From NCBI RefSeq assembly GCF_006546985.1, contig NZ_VATK01000004.1, positions 180,463 through 244,462 of the forward strand: a stretch of 64,000 nt of DNA, in the 5' to 3' direction. Below are positions 35,074 through 44,759 of this stretch, piece after piece. Each line of letters opens with the position of its first letter. Position 1 is the first letter of the stretch. The notes below the pieces were generated by a model that did not search any database, had not been told where the DNA came from, and saw only the letters and a program-made list of their open reading frames with translations. Origin of the DNA: Bacillus sp. 03113. Its GTDB lineage: Bacteria; Bacillota; Bacilli; Bacillales; Cytobacillaceae. A program made the translations under genes and the position numbers.

Positions 35074-36435
35074 ATGAAAATTGCTTTAAATGAAATGATG
35101 GAAACCATTCGCATGGTTCAAATGGAAAATCTAGATATTAGAACCGTTACGATGGGAATTAGCCTTCGTGACTGTGCTGATTCTAATTTTGAAAAATTGA
35201 ATCAAGCTGTTTACAATAAAATAACGGAAAAAGCAGGAAAATTAAAGGAAGTTGCGGAGCAAGTAGAACGCGAATATGGTATTCCAATTATTAACAAAAG
35301 AATATCAATCACTCCTATTGCTGAAATATTAGGAAATGCAACTACTGCTCAAGCGGTTGAGTTAGCAAAAACATTGGATAGAGCAGCTCATACTCTTGGA
35401 GTAGATTTTATCGGTGGGTACTCTGCACTTGTTCATAAAGGAATATCTAAAGGAGATCAAACCCTTCTTGATGCTCTTCCTGAAGCATTAAGCGTTACAG
35501 AAAGAGTGTGTGCATCTGTTTCTGTTGCAACAACAAGAACAGGTATTAATATGGATGCTGTTCAAAAGCTTGGTGTAATTATTAAACAAGCTGCAGAAAA
35601 AACAGCCGATCAAAATGGACTTGCTTGTGCAAAGCTCGTAGTATTCTGCAATCCAGTTGAAGATAATCCCTTCATGGCTGGAGCATTCCATGGCTCAGGT
35701 GAAGGTGAAACTGTCATTAACGTAGGAGTAAGTGGTCCTGGTGTTGTGTTAAATGCTTTAAAACGCTACCCAAATGCAGACTTGGGTGAAGTATCTGATA
35801 TAATCAAAAAAACAGTCTTTAAAATCACTCGTGCAGGTGAACTTATTGGACGAGTAGTAGCTGAAAGATTAGATATTCCATTTGGAATTATGGATTTATC
35901 CCTTGCACCTACAAATGCATTAAATGATAGTGTTGCTGAAATACTAGAAGAAATTGGATTAGAACGTGTCGGTACACATGGAACCATTGCTGCTCTTGCT
36001 TTAATGAATGATGCAGTAAAAAAAGGCGGTGCCATGGCTAGCTCCTATGTTGGGGGCCTAAGCGGCGCATTTATTCCTGTCAGCGAAGATAACGGAATGA
36101 TAAAAGGCATTTTAGATCAATCTTTATCTCTTTCGAAGCTAGAGGCGATGACATGTGTGTGCTCTGTCGGTCTTGATATGATTGCTCTTACTGGAGACGC
36201 TTCTCCTGCCACACTGTCTGCAATAATTGCAGATGAAGCGGCAATAGGAATGATTAATAAGAAAACAACCGCTGTCCGTGTGATCCCTGTACCTGGAAAA
36301 AAAGAAGGGGAAATCGTTGAGTTCGGTGGTCTACTCGGAAGAGCCCCGGTAATGGGTGTAAATCCATTTAGTTCAGAAAAACTGATACAACGAGGCGGCC
36401 GTGTTCCTGCTCCCCTTCAATCATTAATAAACTAA
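35074..36435 (+). CDS. UPF0210 (DUF711, PFL-like) protein
   Basis: A 453-residue cytoplasmic protein of the UPF0210 family, a relative of the glycyl-radical/PFL fold but without a known reaction. Recognisable conserved parts are [12 protein letters not shown] near residue 28, [12 protein letters not shown] near 110, [23 protein letters not shown] near 205 (only its parts are named here as a landmark), and [14 protein letters not shown] [19 protein letters not shown] near 325. The UPF0237-UPF0210 pair is widespread in Bacillota and archaea. It is second in the riboswitch-controlled operon. Confidence 0.92.
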   Translation: MKIALNEMMETIRMVQMENLDIRTVTMGISLRDCADSNFEKLNQAVYNKITEKAGKLKEVAEQVEREYGIPIINKRISITPIAEILGNATTAQAVELAKTLDRAAHTLGVDFIGGYSALVHKGISKGDQTLLDALPEALSVTERVCASVSVATTRTGINMDAVQKLGVIIKQAAEKTADQNGLACAKLVVFCNPVEDNPFMAGAFHGSGEGETVINVGVSGPGVVLNALKRYPNADLGEVSDIIKKTVFKITRAGELIGRVVAERLDIPFGIMDLSLAPTNALNDSVAEILEEIGLERVGTHGTIAALALMNDAVKKGGAMASSYVGGLSGAFIPVSEDNGMIKGILDQSLSLSKLEAMTCVCSVGLDMIALTGDASPATLSAIIADEAAIGMINKKTTAVRVIPVPGKKEGEIVEFGGLLGRAPVMGVNPFSSEKLIQRGGRVPAPLQSLIN

Positions 36436-36443
36436 TCATTTTT

Positions 36444-36475
36444 AGGATGACCCAATTGAATTGATTGGGCATCCT
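36444..36475. terminator. Terminator between UPF0210 and ykvI
   Basis: AGGATGaCCCAAT / ATTGGGcATCCT with a 6-base loop, between convergent genes; T-rich on both sides. Confidence 0.8.
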
Positions 36476-37528
36476 TTATTTATTTCCTTTCTTTGTTTCA
36501 AAAGGATACATCCATAGTAGAATAATAATCAGCAGACTGATATATCCAAATAATGGATATAAAAAGGATAATAAAGTGCTGTAGTGTACGTAACTAATGA
36601 TATAAGTAATAATAAAAATAAATACAACGATTGCCATACTAGGTAACGATGTATATTTTTTAATCTGTTTTTCTATACCAAATACATTTCCTATAACAGA
36701 AGTAAAGATTTCCCCATAAATAATTAATACATAAACCCAATAAAAGCTTGGAATAAGCTTTTTCATCATAATAGCCATCGGAATTTCAAATTGAGTAACA
36801 TTAGGAAGCATAATCATTGTGGCGTGACTGGCTATTAAAATGGCGGTTAACATGACTCCCCCTAAAATTCCTCCCCATTTTAGCGTTTGATCGTCTTTAA
36901 TTTCCTTTGCTACCGGTACAAGTACTGCTTGTGCTAATGCTAAATTTAAAGCTGTATACGAAAACGGTGAAGCTACTGCTTTCCAACCATCTTCAACAAA
37001 CGGGATATATAAGAGTTGATACGTAAAATTTGGAAGTTTAAAAGAATGAAACATTAAGAAAAAACTAAAAGCGATCATGATTGGAACTACGAAAGAATTG
37101 ACTGCAAATAACCCTTTCATGCCTGTCTGCATCACAATCAGTGATAATATGATCGTTATATACACTCCTGTGGATTTAGCTAAACCAAAGTGCTCATGAA
37201 AAACGGCTCCACTCCCTGAAAGCATCACAGCACAAACTCCCACAAGCATGATCAACAGCACTATATTAATAAAAATACTAAAAACCTTTCCGAATAAATG
37301 CTCCATTAATTCCTGATAAGAGCTTGCTTCAATTTTCGCTGCTATTCTCATCAACTTTGAGCCTAAAAAAATAAATAAGTATCCACTCATTACTATTCCT
37401 ATTAATCCTATAAATCCAAATCGAGTAAAAAACTCAACAATTTCTTGACCTGTTGCAAATCCAGCGCCAACAACTGTTCCAACATAAACAGCGGCAATTT
37501 GGAAAGCCGCTCCCCATCTTATTTTCAA
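36476..37528 (-). CDS. ykvI: YkvI-family membrane transporter
   Basis: A 350-residue membrane protein with about ten hydrophobic segments, like B. subtilis YkvI. The N-terminal AVYVGTVVGAGFATGQEIVEFF is the family signature and recalls the unwound TM1 of LeuT-fold amino-acid transporters. The substrate is unknown. I chose the TTG at 37528 (KIRWGAAFQ follows), with GGAGAGAG six bases upstream, because it fits the orthologue length; a longer ATG frame from 37621 would overlap the clpE promoter region. Single gene, divergent from clpE. Confidence 0.85.
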   Translation of the reverse strand: MKIRWGAAFQIAAVYVGTVVGAGFATGQEIVEFFTRFGFIGLIGIVMSGYLFIFLGSKLMRIAAKIEASSYQELMEHLFGKVFSIFINIVLLIMLVGVCAVMLSGSGAVFHEHFGLAKSTGVYITIILSLIVMQTGMKGLFAVNSFVVPIMIAFSFFLMFHSFKLPNFTYQLLYIPFVEDGWKAVASPFSYTALNLALAQAVLVPVAKEIKDDQTLKWGGILGGVMLTAILIASHATMIMLPNVTQFEIPMAIMMKKLIPSFYWVYVLIIYGEIFTSVIGNVFGIEKQIKKYTSLPSMAIVVFIFIITYIISYVHYSTLLSFLYPLFGYISLLIIILLWMYPFETKKGNK

Positions 37529-37640
37529 TCGCAGCTCTCTCCTCTCCTCATACAAACTATATGACAGTACAGTAAAACTAAGACGAGTTAGCAAATAGAT
37601 TTTTTCCATAATCTTTAACATCTTCTATTATGCAAAAAAC

Positions 37641-37699
37641 TTGAAAGTCAGTTTTGGTCAAAGTATAATCAAATTAAACATTAGTCAAATATAGTCAAA
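37641..37699 (+). promoter_or_regulatory. clpE promoter with two CtsR sites
   Basis: TTGAAA (37641-37646), 17-base spacer, TATAAT (37664-37669). CtsR heptads: AGTCAAA-TAT-AGTCAAA (37683-37699) is a perfect tandem site; GGTCAAA-4-AATCAAA (37656-37673) overlaps the -10 with one extra spacer base. This fits heat-shock repression by CtsR. Confidence 0.9.
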
Positions 37700-37744
37700 T
37701 ATTAATGAGTGCAAGTGAATTTCTTAATTTAGGAGGTATTTAGA

Positions 37745-39904
37745 ATGAAATGTCAAATCTGTCATGAAAACGATGCACATATTAATTTAAAGATGAATAT
37801 AAACGGAAAAGAGAATCAGCTCTTTTTATGCGAAAGTTGTTTTCAAAAGGAAAAACAGAAAATTGCTTCTGGAAGCTTTCCTAATTTGAGCAATTTTGAT
37901 CAACATCAGCCGATTGATGAATTTTTCAAACCATTTTCATTTGGCTCAAATTCGAATATGAATGCTTCTGCTAATGATGCTCTTCAAGAGAAAGCATCCT
38001 CTCAAGGCGGAAGAAAAGGAATTCTTGATCATTTTGGCCGAAACCTGAATCAATTAGCAAAAGCCGGATTAATCGATCCAGTTATTGGAAGAGATGAAGA
38101 AATTGCAAGAGTCATCGAAATATTGAATCGAAGAAACAAAAACAATCCAGTGTTAATTGGTGAACCTGGTGTTGGGAAAACAGCGATTGCAGAAGGTCTT
38201 GCGTTGAAAATCGCAGAAGGAAATGTCCCAACAAAACTTAAACAAAAAGAAGTTTACGCCCTTGATATCTCTGCCCTTGTAGCAAACACTGGAATACGCG
38301 GCCAATTTGAAGAAAGAATGAAACAGATTATCGGTGAGTTACAACGAAGAAAGAACATAATCCTTTTTATAGATGAAATACATCAATTGGTCGGCGCAGG
38401 GTCTGCAGAAGGATCAATGGATGCTGGGAATATCTTAAAGCCAGCTCTTGCTAGAGGTGAGTTACATGTTGTCGGGGCAACTACCTTAAAAGAATATCGT
38501 CATATCGAAAAAGATGCTGCTCTAGAACGCCGCTTTCAACCAGTACAAGTATTAGAACCATCTGTAGAAGCTGCAATTGAAATATTAAAAGGGATTCAAT
38601 CAAAGTACGAAAAATTTCACGAGGTTGTCTATTCAGAAGAAGCTATAAAGGCTTGTGTCCAATTATCTCATCGATTTATTCAGGATCGCTTTTTACCTGA
38701 CAAAGCCATCGATCTAATGGACCAGGCTGGTTCAAAAATGAATCTAACGTTCAACTATTCTTCTCAAGAAGAAATCGAAAGTCGTTTAAAAGAGATTGCC
38801 AAAGAAAAAGAAGCTGTATTAAAGCAAGAGAATTATGAACAAGCTTCCATTTTGCATAAAGAAGAAACAAAACTTGAAAAAGCATTAAATGCTACTCCAA
38901 CGAAAGAACACCCTGTCGTTGGGATAGAAGAAATCCAACATCTGATAGAAAAAGCTACTGGTATTCCAGTAGGTAAATTACAAGAAGATGAGCATAAGAA
39001 GATGAAAGAACTAGAAGACAAGCTTAATAATAAGGTAATTGGTCAAACCGAAGCAGTACAAAAAGTGGCAAGAGCAATTCGTAGAAGTCGTGCAGGCTTA
39101 AAATCTAAACAACGTCCAATCGGCTCATTCCTTTTTGTTGGGCCCACCGGTGTAGGAAAAACTGAGCTTTCGAAAACATTAGCAGAAGAACTTTTCGGAG
39201 CAAAAGATTCCATGATTCGTCTAGATATGAGTGAATACATGGAAAAGCATAGTGTATCTAAAATCATCGGATCTCCACCTGGCTATGTTGGTCACGAAGA
39301 AGCAGGGCAATTAACAGAAAAGGTTCGTCGTAATCCGTATAGCATCATCTTACTTGATGAAATTGAAAAAGCTCATCCTGATGTACAACATATGTTTTTA
39401 CAAATCCTTGAAGATGGACGTTTAACAGATAGTAGTGGACGTACCGTTAGCTTTAAGGATACAGTGATCATTATGACAAGTAATGCAGGAGTTAGCGACA
39501 AACAAATTCGAGTTGGATTTGAAAAAAATACGGCTATAGAAGAGTCTAATTTACTAAGCTCGCTAGGACAATTCTTCAAGCCTGAATTTTTAAATCGCTT
39601 TGATAATATTATTGAATTTAAAAAGCTTACTAAACCACACTTGTTACAAATCGTTGACATTATGCTATCTGAACTTCGTCAAACGCTAATTGAACAAAGT
39701 ATTAACCTTTCTGTAACAGAGGAAGTGAAAGAAAAGCTAGCTGAATTAGGATATCATCCACTTTATGGTGCAAGACCTTTAAGAAGAGTTATTCAAGAAA
39801 AGCTTGAAGATAAACTTGCTGACATCATTCTCGACCAGCCAGATATTAAACATGTAAGTACACAATTAAATCATGATGAGATAGTACTATCAGAAATTAA
39901 ATGA
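37745..39904 (+). CDS. clpE: ClpE ATPase of the Clp protease
   Basis: A 719-residue Hsp100 ATPase that unfolds aggregated proteins for ClpP. The N-terminal zinc finger (Cys3, Cys6, Cys29, Cys32) is the ClpE mark; the first AAA+ domain has GEPGVGKT and the second GPTGVGKT, with Walker B motifs [10 protein letters not shown] and [16 protein letters not shown]-like [19 protein letters not shown] segment lies between them. AGGAGG precedes the ATG. The promoter has two CtsR sites. Single gene with a strong terminator. Confidence 0.96.
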   Translation: MKCQICHENDAHINLKMNINGKENQLFLCESCFQKEKQKIASGSFPNLSNFDQHQPIDEFFKPFSFGSNSNMNASANDALQEKASSQGGRKGILDHFGRNLNQLAKAGLIDPVIGRDEEIARVIEILNRRNKNNPVLIGEPGVGKTAIAEGLALKIAEGNVPTKLKQKEVYALDISALVANTGIRGQFEERMKQIIGELQRRKNIILFIDEIHQLVGAGSAEGSMDAGNILKPALARGELHVVGATTLKEYRHIEKDAALERRFQPVQVLEPSVEAAIEILKGIQSKYEKFHEVVYSEEAIKACVQLSHRFIQDRFLPDKAIDLMDQAGSKMNLTFNYSSQEEIESRLKEIAKEKEAVLKQENYEQASILHKEETKLEKALNATPTKEHPVVGIEEIQHLIEKATGIPVGKLQEDEHKKMKELEDKLNNKVIGQTEAVQKVARAIRRSRAGLKSKQRPIGSFLFVGPTGVGKTELSKTLAEELFGAKDSMIRLDMSEYMEKHSVSKIIGSPPGYVGHEEAGQLTEKVRRNPYSIILLDEIEKAHPDVQHMFLQILEDGRLTDSSGRTVSFKDTVIIMTSNAGVSDKQIRVGFEKNTAIEESNLLSSLGQFFKPEFLNRFDNIIEFKKLTKPHLLQIVDIMLSELRQTLIEQSINLSVTEEVKEKLAELGYHPLYGARPLRRVIQEKLEDKLADIILDQPDIKHVSTQLNHDEIVLSEIK

Positions 39905-39926
39905 TAATGAAAGGATAAAGCATACT

Positions 39927-39960
39927 GAGACCTTGCCAAATGATTGGCAAGGTCTCTTTT
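39927..39960 (+). terminator. clpE terminator
   Basis: GAGACCTTGCCA / TGGCAAGGTCTC, 6-base loop, then TTTTATT. Confidence 0.92.
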
Positions 39961-40064
39961 ATTACTTAGAATTTTTCTCCCATTTACGACGAATTTTATT
40001 AAATTTCCAACAAATTTCGCTTTTACCTATGATAAAATATTATGATATAAGAAAATAATATTGT

Positions 40065-40323
40065 TTTATCCCTCATTAACTAGCAGTAGACCCCCACCTC
40101 TAAACTTTAGAGTATCAAAGGGATAACTGCTTGCAAACGCCCGACGACGGACAGGACGTCCTAGTCAGGCGAATGCCACAGGATGTGGCATGTATGAGCG
40201 TGATTGGTGAAATAAGACTTTTCTTTGGGCTTCAGCCCTTAGAAAAGTCAATCAGGCTCTGCGTGACTAACCATCAATAGGGGATGAAAGATAACCCCTA
40301 CTGATGGAAGTTTCACTTTATCT
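40065..40323 (-). repeat. Repeat B4, inverted full copy
   Basis: Reverse complement of B1: ends GATGGAAGTTTCACTTTATCT on the right and TTTATCCCTCATTAACT on the left. All stems of B1 are kept: where bases differ in the terminal stem (CCATCAGTAGGGG / CCCCTATTGATGG), pairing still holds through A-U or G-U pairs. It ends 30 bases before the kinase start codon and fills most of the 449-bp gap after clpE. Confidence 0.85.
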
Positions 40324-40353
40324 TTCTAATGATGATAGAAAGGGCATCGTTCA

Positions 40354-41937
40354 ATGGAGAAAAAGATATTTACACAACAACTAAATAAATTAATATTTAG
40401 TATCGTTTTCGTATTTTATTTAATTGACTTGCTTATCTATTCAATTTCTGAACAAAGCCTGGATTTTTTATGGCCACCAATAGGCTTTATCCTTTTTATT
40501 GTTCTTGCTTTGTTTTATCGGCTTCAAATGAATCCATACTTGTTTATGGTTTCTATTATCACAGCTTTCTACGTTTATTTATTTTACATTAACATTATCT
40601 CCCCCAACTTTGTAAATTACTTTTTTTTCATTTTTGGGATTATTATTTCATCCTTTTATCAAAATATCTTTGCTATCGTCTATTCTTCTATTATCGGGAC
40701 TTTTTCCTTAATTTATTTTTACAAAATAAATGGAACGAAAATGATATCTTTGTTTCAAGAACAGGATTTTATTTACATCTTCCTTTTTGCACTGTTTACT
40801 GCCATTTTACTTTTTGTTATGATCTTCTATGCAAATCAACTAAGGATTAAAGCTTATCAAAACGAATTAAAAGCAAAAGAAGATTTATTTTCAACAAAAT
40901 CCTTTTATAAAGCATTATTTGAAAATGCGAATTACTCGATTATCGTTATTAATCTTAAAAATGAAATTTTGGAAGCAAATCAATCTTTTTTATCTCTCTT
41001 TGAATTAACCTCTGATATTATCGGCCAATACATAGATAAGGTAATTTACGATCAAAGCCAAATATTTTTTCAATCTATTGAAAAAGCTAAATTGGGACAA
41101 AGTATTCCAGCATTTGAGACTTCAATCCAAACAGCTGATCATTCAAAGTTAATCATTGAAACAACCATCTCACCGATCCTTAACCAAAAAAGTGAGGTTT
41201 TCGCAGTTTCATTTATAATTAGAGACCAGACAGAAAAAAAATTAATGGATGAATATATAAGGAATTCAGAAAAATTAAAAGTAACAGGAGAAATCGCAGC
41301 AAGCGTTGCTCATGAAATCAGAAATCCTTTAACAGTTATTTCAGGCTTTATACAAATGCTTGATGAAAGAGAGAATGGGTTTAAACAATATTTAACTATT
41401 ATTAATTCAGAGCTTGCACGTATGAACGAAATTATCAGTGAATTTTTATTTCTTTCAAAGCCACATGAAGCTCAAATTAAAAAAACAAGGCTATCATCCA
41501 TCATCTATGAAGTAATCTTATTATTTGAATCCGAAGCACATTATCAAAACGTAACAATTATTAAGGAAAATATCGATGAAGACATAATGGTACTGTGTAA
41601 TAAAAATCAGTTGAAGCAAGTTTTTATTAACCTTTTAAAAAATGCATTTGAAGCAATGCCAAAAGGTGGAGTTGTTTCCTTAAGCTGTGAAGTGATAGAA
41701 GATAAGGTACGAATTGAAGTGATAGACTCTGGAAGTGGTATTCCTGAAGAAATTCTAAAGAAAATAAAATCTCCATTTTTTACAACAAAGGAAAACGGTA
41801 CTGGACTAGGGCTCATGATCACTGAACAAATAATAGAACAGCATAATGGAAGATTTAACATATCAAACCACGAAACAAAAGGTACTAGAGCAGAAATCTA
41901 CTTGCCAATCATAATAGAAAACAAGCTCCATGATTAA
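40354..41937 (+). CDS. Membrane PAS-sensor histidine kinase, sporulation-kinase type
   Basis: A 527-residue kinase with five or six membrane helices (about 14-165), a PAS domain (about 183-295), a HisKA domain with the phospho-acceptor His320 in ASVAHEIRNPLTVISGFIQML (split as ASVAHEIRNPL then TVISGF), and an ATPase domain with N box NLLKNAFEA, G1 DSGSGIP and G2 GTGLGL. The His-box wording is that of the Kin family that feeds the Spo0F-Spo0A phosphorelay; no partner regulator gene is adjacent, as is usual for them. Its leader is repeat B4. A KinB/KinC/KinD-like role is inferred, not proven. Confidence 0.88.
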   Translation: MEKKIFTQQLNKLIFSIVFVFYLIDLLIYSISEQSLDFLWPPIGFILFIVLALFYRLQMNPYLFMVSIITAFYVYLFYINIISPNFVNYFFFIFGIIISSFYQNIFAIVYSSIIGTFSLIYFYKINGTKMISLFQEQDFIYIFLFALFTAILLFVMIFYANQLRIKAYQNELKAKEDLFSTKSFYKALFENANYSIIVINLKNEILEANQSFLSLFELTSDIIGQYIDKVIYDQSQIFFQSIEKAKLGQSIPAFETSIQTADHSKLIIETTISPILNQKSEVFAVSFIIRDQTEKKLMDEYIRNSEKLKVTGEIAASVAHEIRNPLTVISGFIQMLDERENGFKQYLTIINSELARMNEIISEFLFLSKPHEAQIKKTRLSSIIYEVILLFESEAHYQNVTIIKENIDEDIMVLCNKNQLKQVFINLLKNAFEAMPKGGVVSLSCEVIEDKVRIEVIDSGSGIPEEILKKIKSPFFTTKENGTGLGLMITEQIIEQHNGRFNISNHETKGTRAEIYLPIIIENKLHD

Positions 41938-41941
41938 TAAT

Positions 41942-41977
41942 AAACGGGCAGGAAAATTTGACCTTTCCTGCCCGTTT
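41942..41977. terminator. Terminator after the kinase gene
   Basis: AAACGGGCAGGAAA / TTTCCTGCCCGTTT, 8-base loop; perfect 14-bp stem between convergent genes. Confidence 0.85.
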
Positions 41978-42036
41978 ACTATGCCTTATATCCCTTAAAA
42001 AATATACGCCTTCCAACTTAAGAAAATAATCCTTGA

Positions 42037-43731
42037 TTATAAATTCTGATCATCAATTGTATTGAGCCAATTTTCGATCTCTGTAACGACAGATTTAACG
42101 CATCCTTCTTCAAACGGAGATATTAAGTTTGCCGATTCTACCAATTTGGTAAATGACTGACTTCCTCCTAATTTACATAATTTCACATAATCAGACCAGG
42201 CTGCTTTTTGTTCCGAACTTGATCGCTTCCAAAATTGCAAGGCACAAATTTGCGCAAGTGTATAATCAATATAATAAAATGGAGAATTATAAATATGCGC
42301 TTGCCTTTGCCAAAATCCACCATTTTCTAAATATTCATTGCCATCATAATCCTTATGAGGCAAGTATTTTTGTTCAATTTCTCTCCACTTTCTTTTTCGA
42401 TCGTTAGGGGTAGCTACTGGATTTTCATAAACCCAATGCTGAAACTCATCAACAGACACACCATATGGTAAAAACAGTAAGGCCGAGCTCAAATGTGCAA
42501 ACTTATATTTATCAGAGTCCTCTTTGAAAAATAGCTCCATCCACGGCCAAGTAAAAAATTCCATGCTCATTGAATGAATCTCTGCAGCTTCATACGTTGG
42601 CCAATAATATTCAGGAATCCCTAAATCTCTACTTGAATATACTTGAAAGGCATGGCCAGCTTCATGTGTAAGTACATCAATATCGCCGGAAGTTCCATTA
42701 AAGTTTGAGAATATAAATGGTGCTTTATAATCTTCAATAAACGTACAATATCCACCTCCAGCCTTCCCTTTCTTTGCTACAAGATCCATTAATTCATTCT
42801 CTCTCATAAAAGAAAAAAAGGAACCTGTTTCATCTGAAAGCTCATTGTACATGGTCTGTCCGTTTTCAATGATCCAATCTGGACTTCCTTTTGGGGATGC
42901 GTTTCCTGAAAGAAATTTGAATCCTTCATCATAATATTTTAAAGCATCTATTTTAATACGCTTTTTTTGCCTTTCCTTTAAATTTGTTGCAATAGGAACA
43001 ATGTATTCCTTCACTTGATCACGAAATTTAGCCACCATATCGGCGTTATAATCTGTACGATACATACGGTTGTATGCTAGTTCTACAAAATTTTGATAGC
43101 CTAGTTTTTTAGCAATCTCTGTTCTAACTTTAACTAATTCATCATAAATCCGATCAAGCTCATTCTCATTTTCAGCAAAAAAGCCAAATTTAGCTTCACT
43201 TGCTTTTTTACGGATTTCACGATCAGGAGACTCGGTATAAGGCTCCATTTGGGCAAGTGTTCTTTCTTCTCCATCAAACATGATCTTAGCAGAGGCAATA
43301 AGCTTTGTATATTCAGTAGAAAGCTTATTTTCTTTTTGTAATAGTGTAACAATCTCGGGAGAAAAAATTTTAAGCTGAGCCTCAGCCAAGGCGAAAAGCT
43401 GCTTCCCCCATTTAGCTTCAAGCTCTTTGCGAAATTTGGACTGGACAAGTACATTATAATAATTCGTAACGTGTCCTTCTATATGCGGCTGCATTTCATC
43501 CATAACATCTTGTTCAATCTGATAAACCTCATCAATTGTATTGACACTATGACGAATATAGCAAAGATTAAACATGGTACTAAGTTTATTTCGTAGTTGA
43601 TTTATTTCTGTTATAACGGTTAACTGCTCATCGACATTGTTTGCATCATTAAAACTTTTGATCAGTCCTTCAAATTTTTCATTCACTTCTTCTAAATTTG
43701 GTCGAACGTATGTATACTCTGAAAACTTCAT
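42037..43731 (-). CDS. M3-family oligoendopeptidase
   Basis: A 564-residue zinc metallopeptidase of the PepF/M3 group that cuts oligopeptides in the cytoplasm. The zinc motif HEAGHAFQ is near residue 357, and the third ligand Glu lies in EAAEIHSMSMEFF about 25 residues on. The N-terminal helical part (1-200) is typical of M3 enzymes. Length fits the shorter M3 oligoendopeptidase branch. Single gene, divergent from nothing nearby; mhqR lies 140 bases upstream on the same strand with its own terminator. Confidence 0.92.
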   Translation of the reverse strand: MKFSEYTYVRPNLEEVNEKFEGLIKSFNDANNVDEQLTVITEINQLRNKLSTMFNLCYIRHSVNTIDEVYQIEQDVMDEMQPHIEGHVTNYYNVLVQSKFRKELEAKWGKQLFALAEAQLKIFSPEIVTLLQKENKLSTEYTKLIASAKIMFDGEERTLAQMEPYTESPDREIRKKASEAKFGFFAENENELDRIYDELVKVRTEIAKKLGYQNFVELAYNRMYRTDYNADMVAKFRDQVKEYIVPIATNLKERQKKRIKIDALKYYDEGFKFLSGNASPKGSPDWIIENGQTMYNELSDETGSFFSFMRENELMDLVAKKGKAGGGYCTFIEDYKAPFIFSNFNGTSGDIDVLTHEAGHAFQVYSSRDLGIPEYYWPTYEAAEIHSMSMEFFTWPWMELFFKEDSDKYKFAHLSSALLFLPYGVSVDEFQHWVYENPVATPNDRKRKWREIEQKYLPHKDYDGNEYLENGGFWQRQAHIYNSPFYYIDYTLAQICALQFWKRSSSEQKAAWSDYVKLCKLGGSQSFTKLVESANLISPFEEGCVKSVVTEIENWLNTIDDQNL

Positions 43732-43849
43732 TTTTAACCTCCAATTTTCATTACTTATGCTGTTTCTTATTGCGTATTTCCAAATTTTTCTTCATTATCT
43801 TAATTTAGTTTCTACAAGAGTCTTATATTTTCCTCCTAATTGCAAAAAA

Positions 43850-43870
43850 AATCGGCCGTTAGGCACGATT
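43850..43870 (-). terminator. mhqR terminator
   Basis: Minus strand AATCG...CGATT stem with an internal CCTAACGG loop, then TTTTTTTT; overlaps the stop codon. Confidence 0.75.
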
Positions 43871-44310
43871 TAATATTTTTGCACGGATAATCCTATTTTC
43901 TTTAAAAGGAAGATTGCTTCACTTCTTTCTTCTTCTGATAGATGTGAGAATACTTCTTGAATATGCTTTTCATGATCAGGAAATATTTCGTCCATTAATG
44001 ACTTTCCTTGATCTGTAATTTGTGCATAGGTCACACGTCTATCCTTTGGACAGGCAACCCTTTTTAAAAAACCTTTTTGTTCTAGTTTATCTACAACATA
44101 CGTAATACTTCCGCTAGCAAGTAAAATTTTCCCGCCAATTTGCTGTAACGGCTGATCTCCTTTATGATATAAAAGTTCTAGCACCGCAAATTCAGTTGGA
44201 TTCAAGCCATATGTTTGAATTAACTTGTTTATTTTTTCATTTACCGCCCTAAAGGCTCGTGAAAGAACAATAAATAGCTTTAATGATTGGTTAATTTGTT
44301 CTGTTTTCAT
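43870..44310 (-). CDS. mhqR: MarR-family regulator, MhqR-like
   Basis: A 146-residue MarR regulator. The segment LNPTEFAVLELLYHKGDQPL and the reading helix LLASGSITYVVDKLE closely resemble B. subtilis MhqR (YkvE), a repressor that responds to catechol and quinone compounds; the wing has CPKDRRVTYAQIT. I chose ATG 44310, which gives the family N-terminus; the longer open frame to 44394 enters the mobile element. The element C insertion sits 35 bases upstream of the ATG, so the natural control region has been pushed away. Function as MhqR is by similarity. Confidence 0.82.
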   Translation of the reverse strand: MKTEQINQSLKLFIVLSRAFRAVNEKINKLIQTYGLNPTEFAVLELLYHKGDQPLQQIGGKILLASGSITYVVDKLEQKGFLKRVACPKDRRVTYAQITDQGKSLMDEIFPDHEKHIQEVFSHLSEEERSEAIFLLKKIGLSVQKY

Positions 44311-44345
44311 ATGCGTATCAAAATCCTTTATAAGTAAAATAATTA

Positions 44346-44556
44346 GGCTGTTTTCGTATAGATTGTTGCTTTTAAACGCACAGCCTGCATACACTTCGCT
44401 TTCGGTGGGCGAGCGTCAAGCCTCCTCGTCGCATACGCTCCTGCGGGGTCTCGCCTTTCTCGCATTCCCACAGGAGTCTACGTGTATGCAGGCTGCTCCA
44501 AAACGTTTCTCTCAATGTTTTTTATGTCAAAAGCAACAAACTTTGAGAAAACAGCC
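44346..44556. mobile_element. Element C, MITE-like insertion with 8-bp target duplication
   Basis: 211 bp with perfect 10-bp terminal inverted repeats GGCTGTTTTC / GAAAACAGCC and flanked on both sides by AATAATTA (44338-44345 and 44557-44564). Nested pairs follow: GTTGCTTTT / AAAAGCAAC and CCTGCATACAC / GTGTATGCAGG. The centre is GC-rich (CGGTGGGCGAGCG, CTCCTGCGGGGTCTCGC, CCCACAGGAGTCTACG), of a kind I recall as widespread in bacilli. No transposase is encoded. It fills the gap upstream of mhqR. Confidence 0.9.
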
Positions 44557-44759
44557 AATAATTAAGAATATCTTGAATTCAAACTAATTATAATAAATAA
44601 TTCCTTTAAAGTCAATTTTCCACGATCTATTCTAACTTCTATTAAAACCATTCAATTAAGTAAGAAAAAAGTGGTTTAAAAATTTTAGAAAACATGTATA
44701 GTAATTCATATGGAATAGTTTGTTAATAAAGTGATCAACTCTAAAAAAAGGAGTTTGTT

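Noticed and set aside
44225..44587. 120-codon open frame on the plus strand
   Set aside because: Runs across mhqR and the whole MITE-like element; no ribosome site or family likeness.
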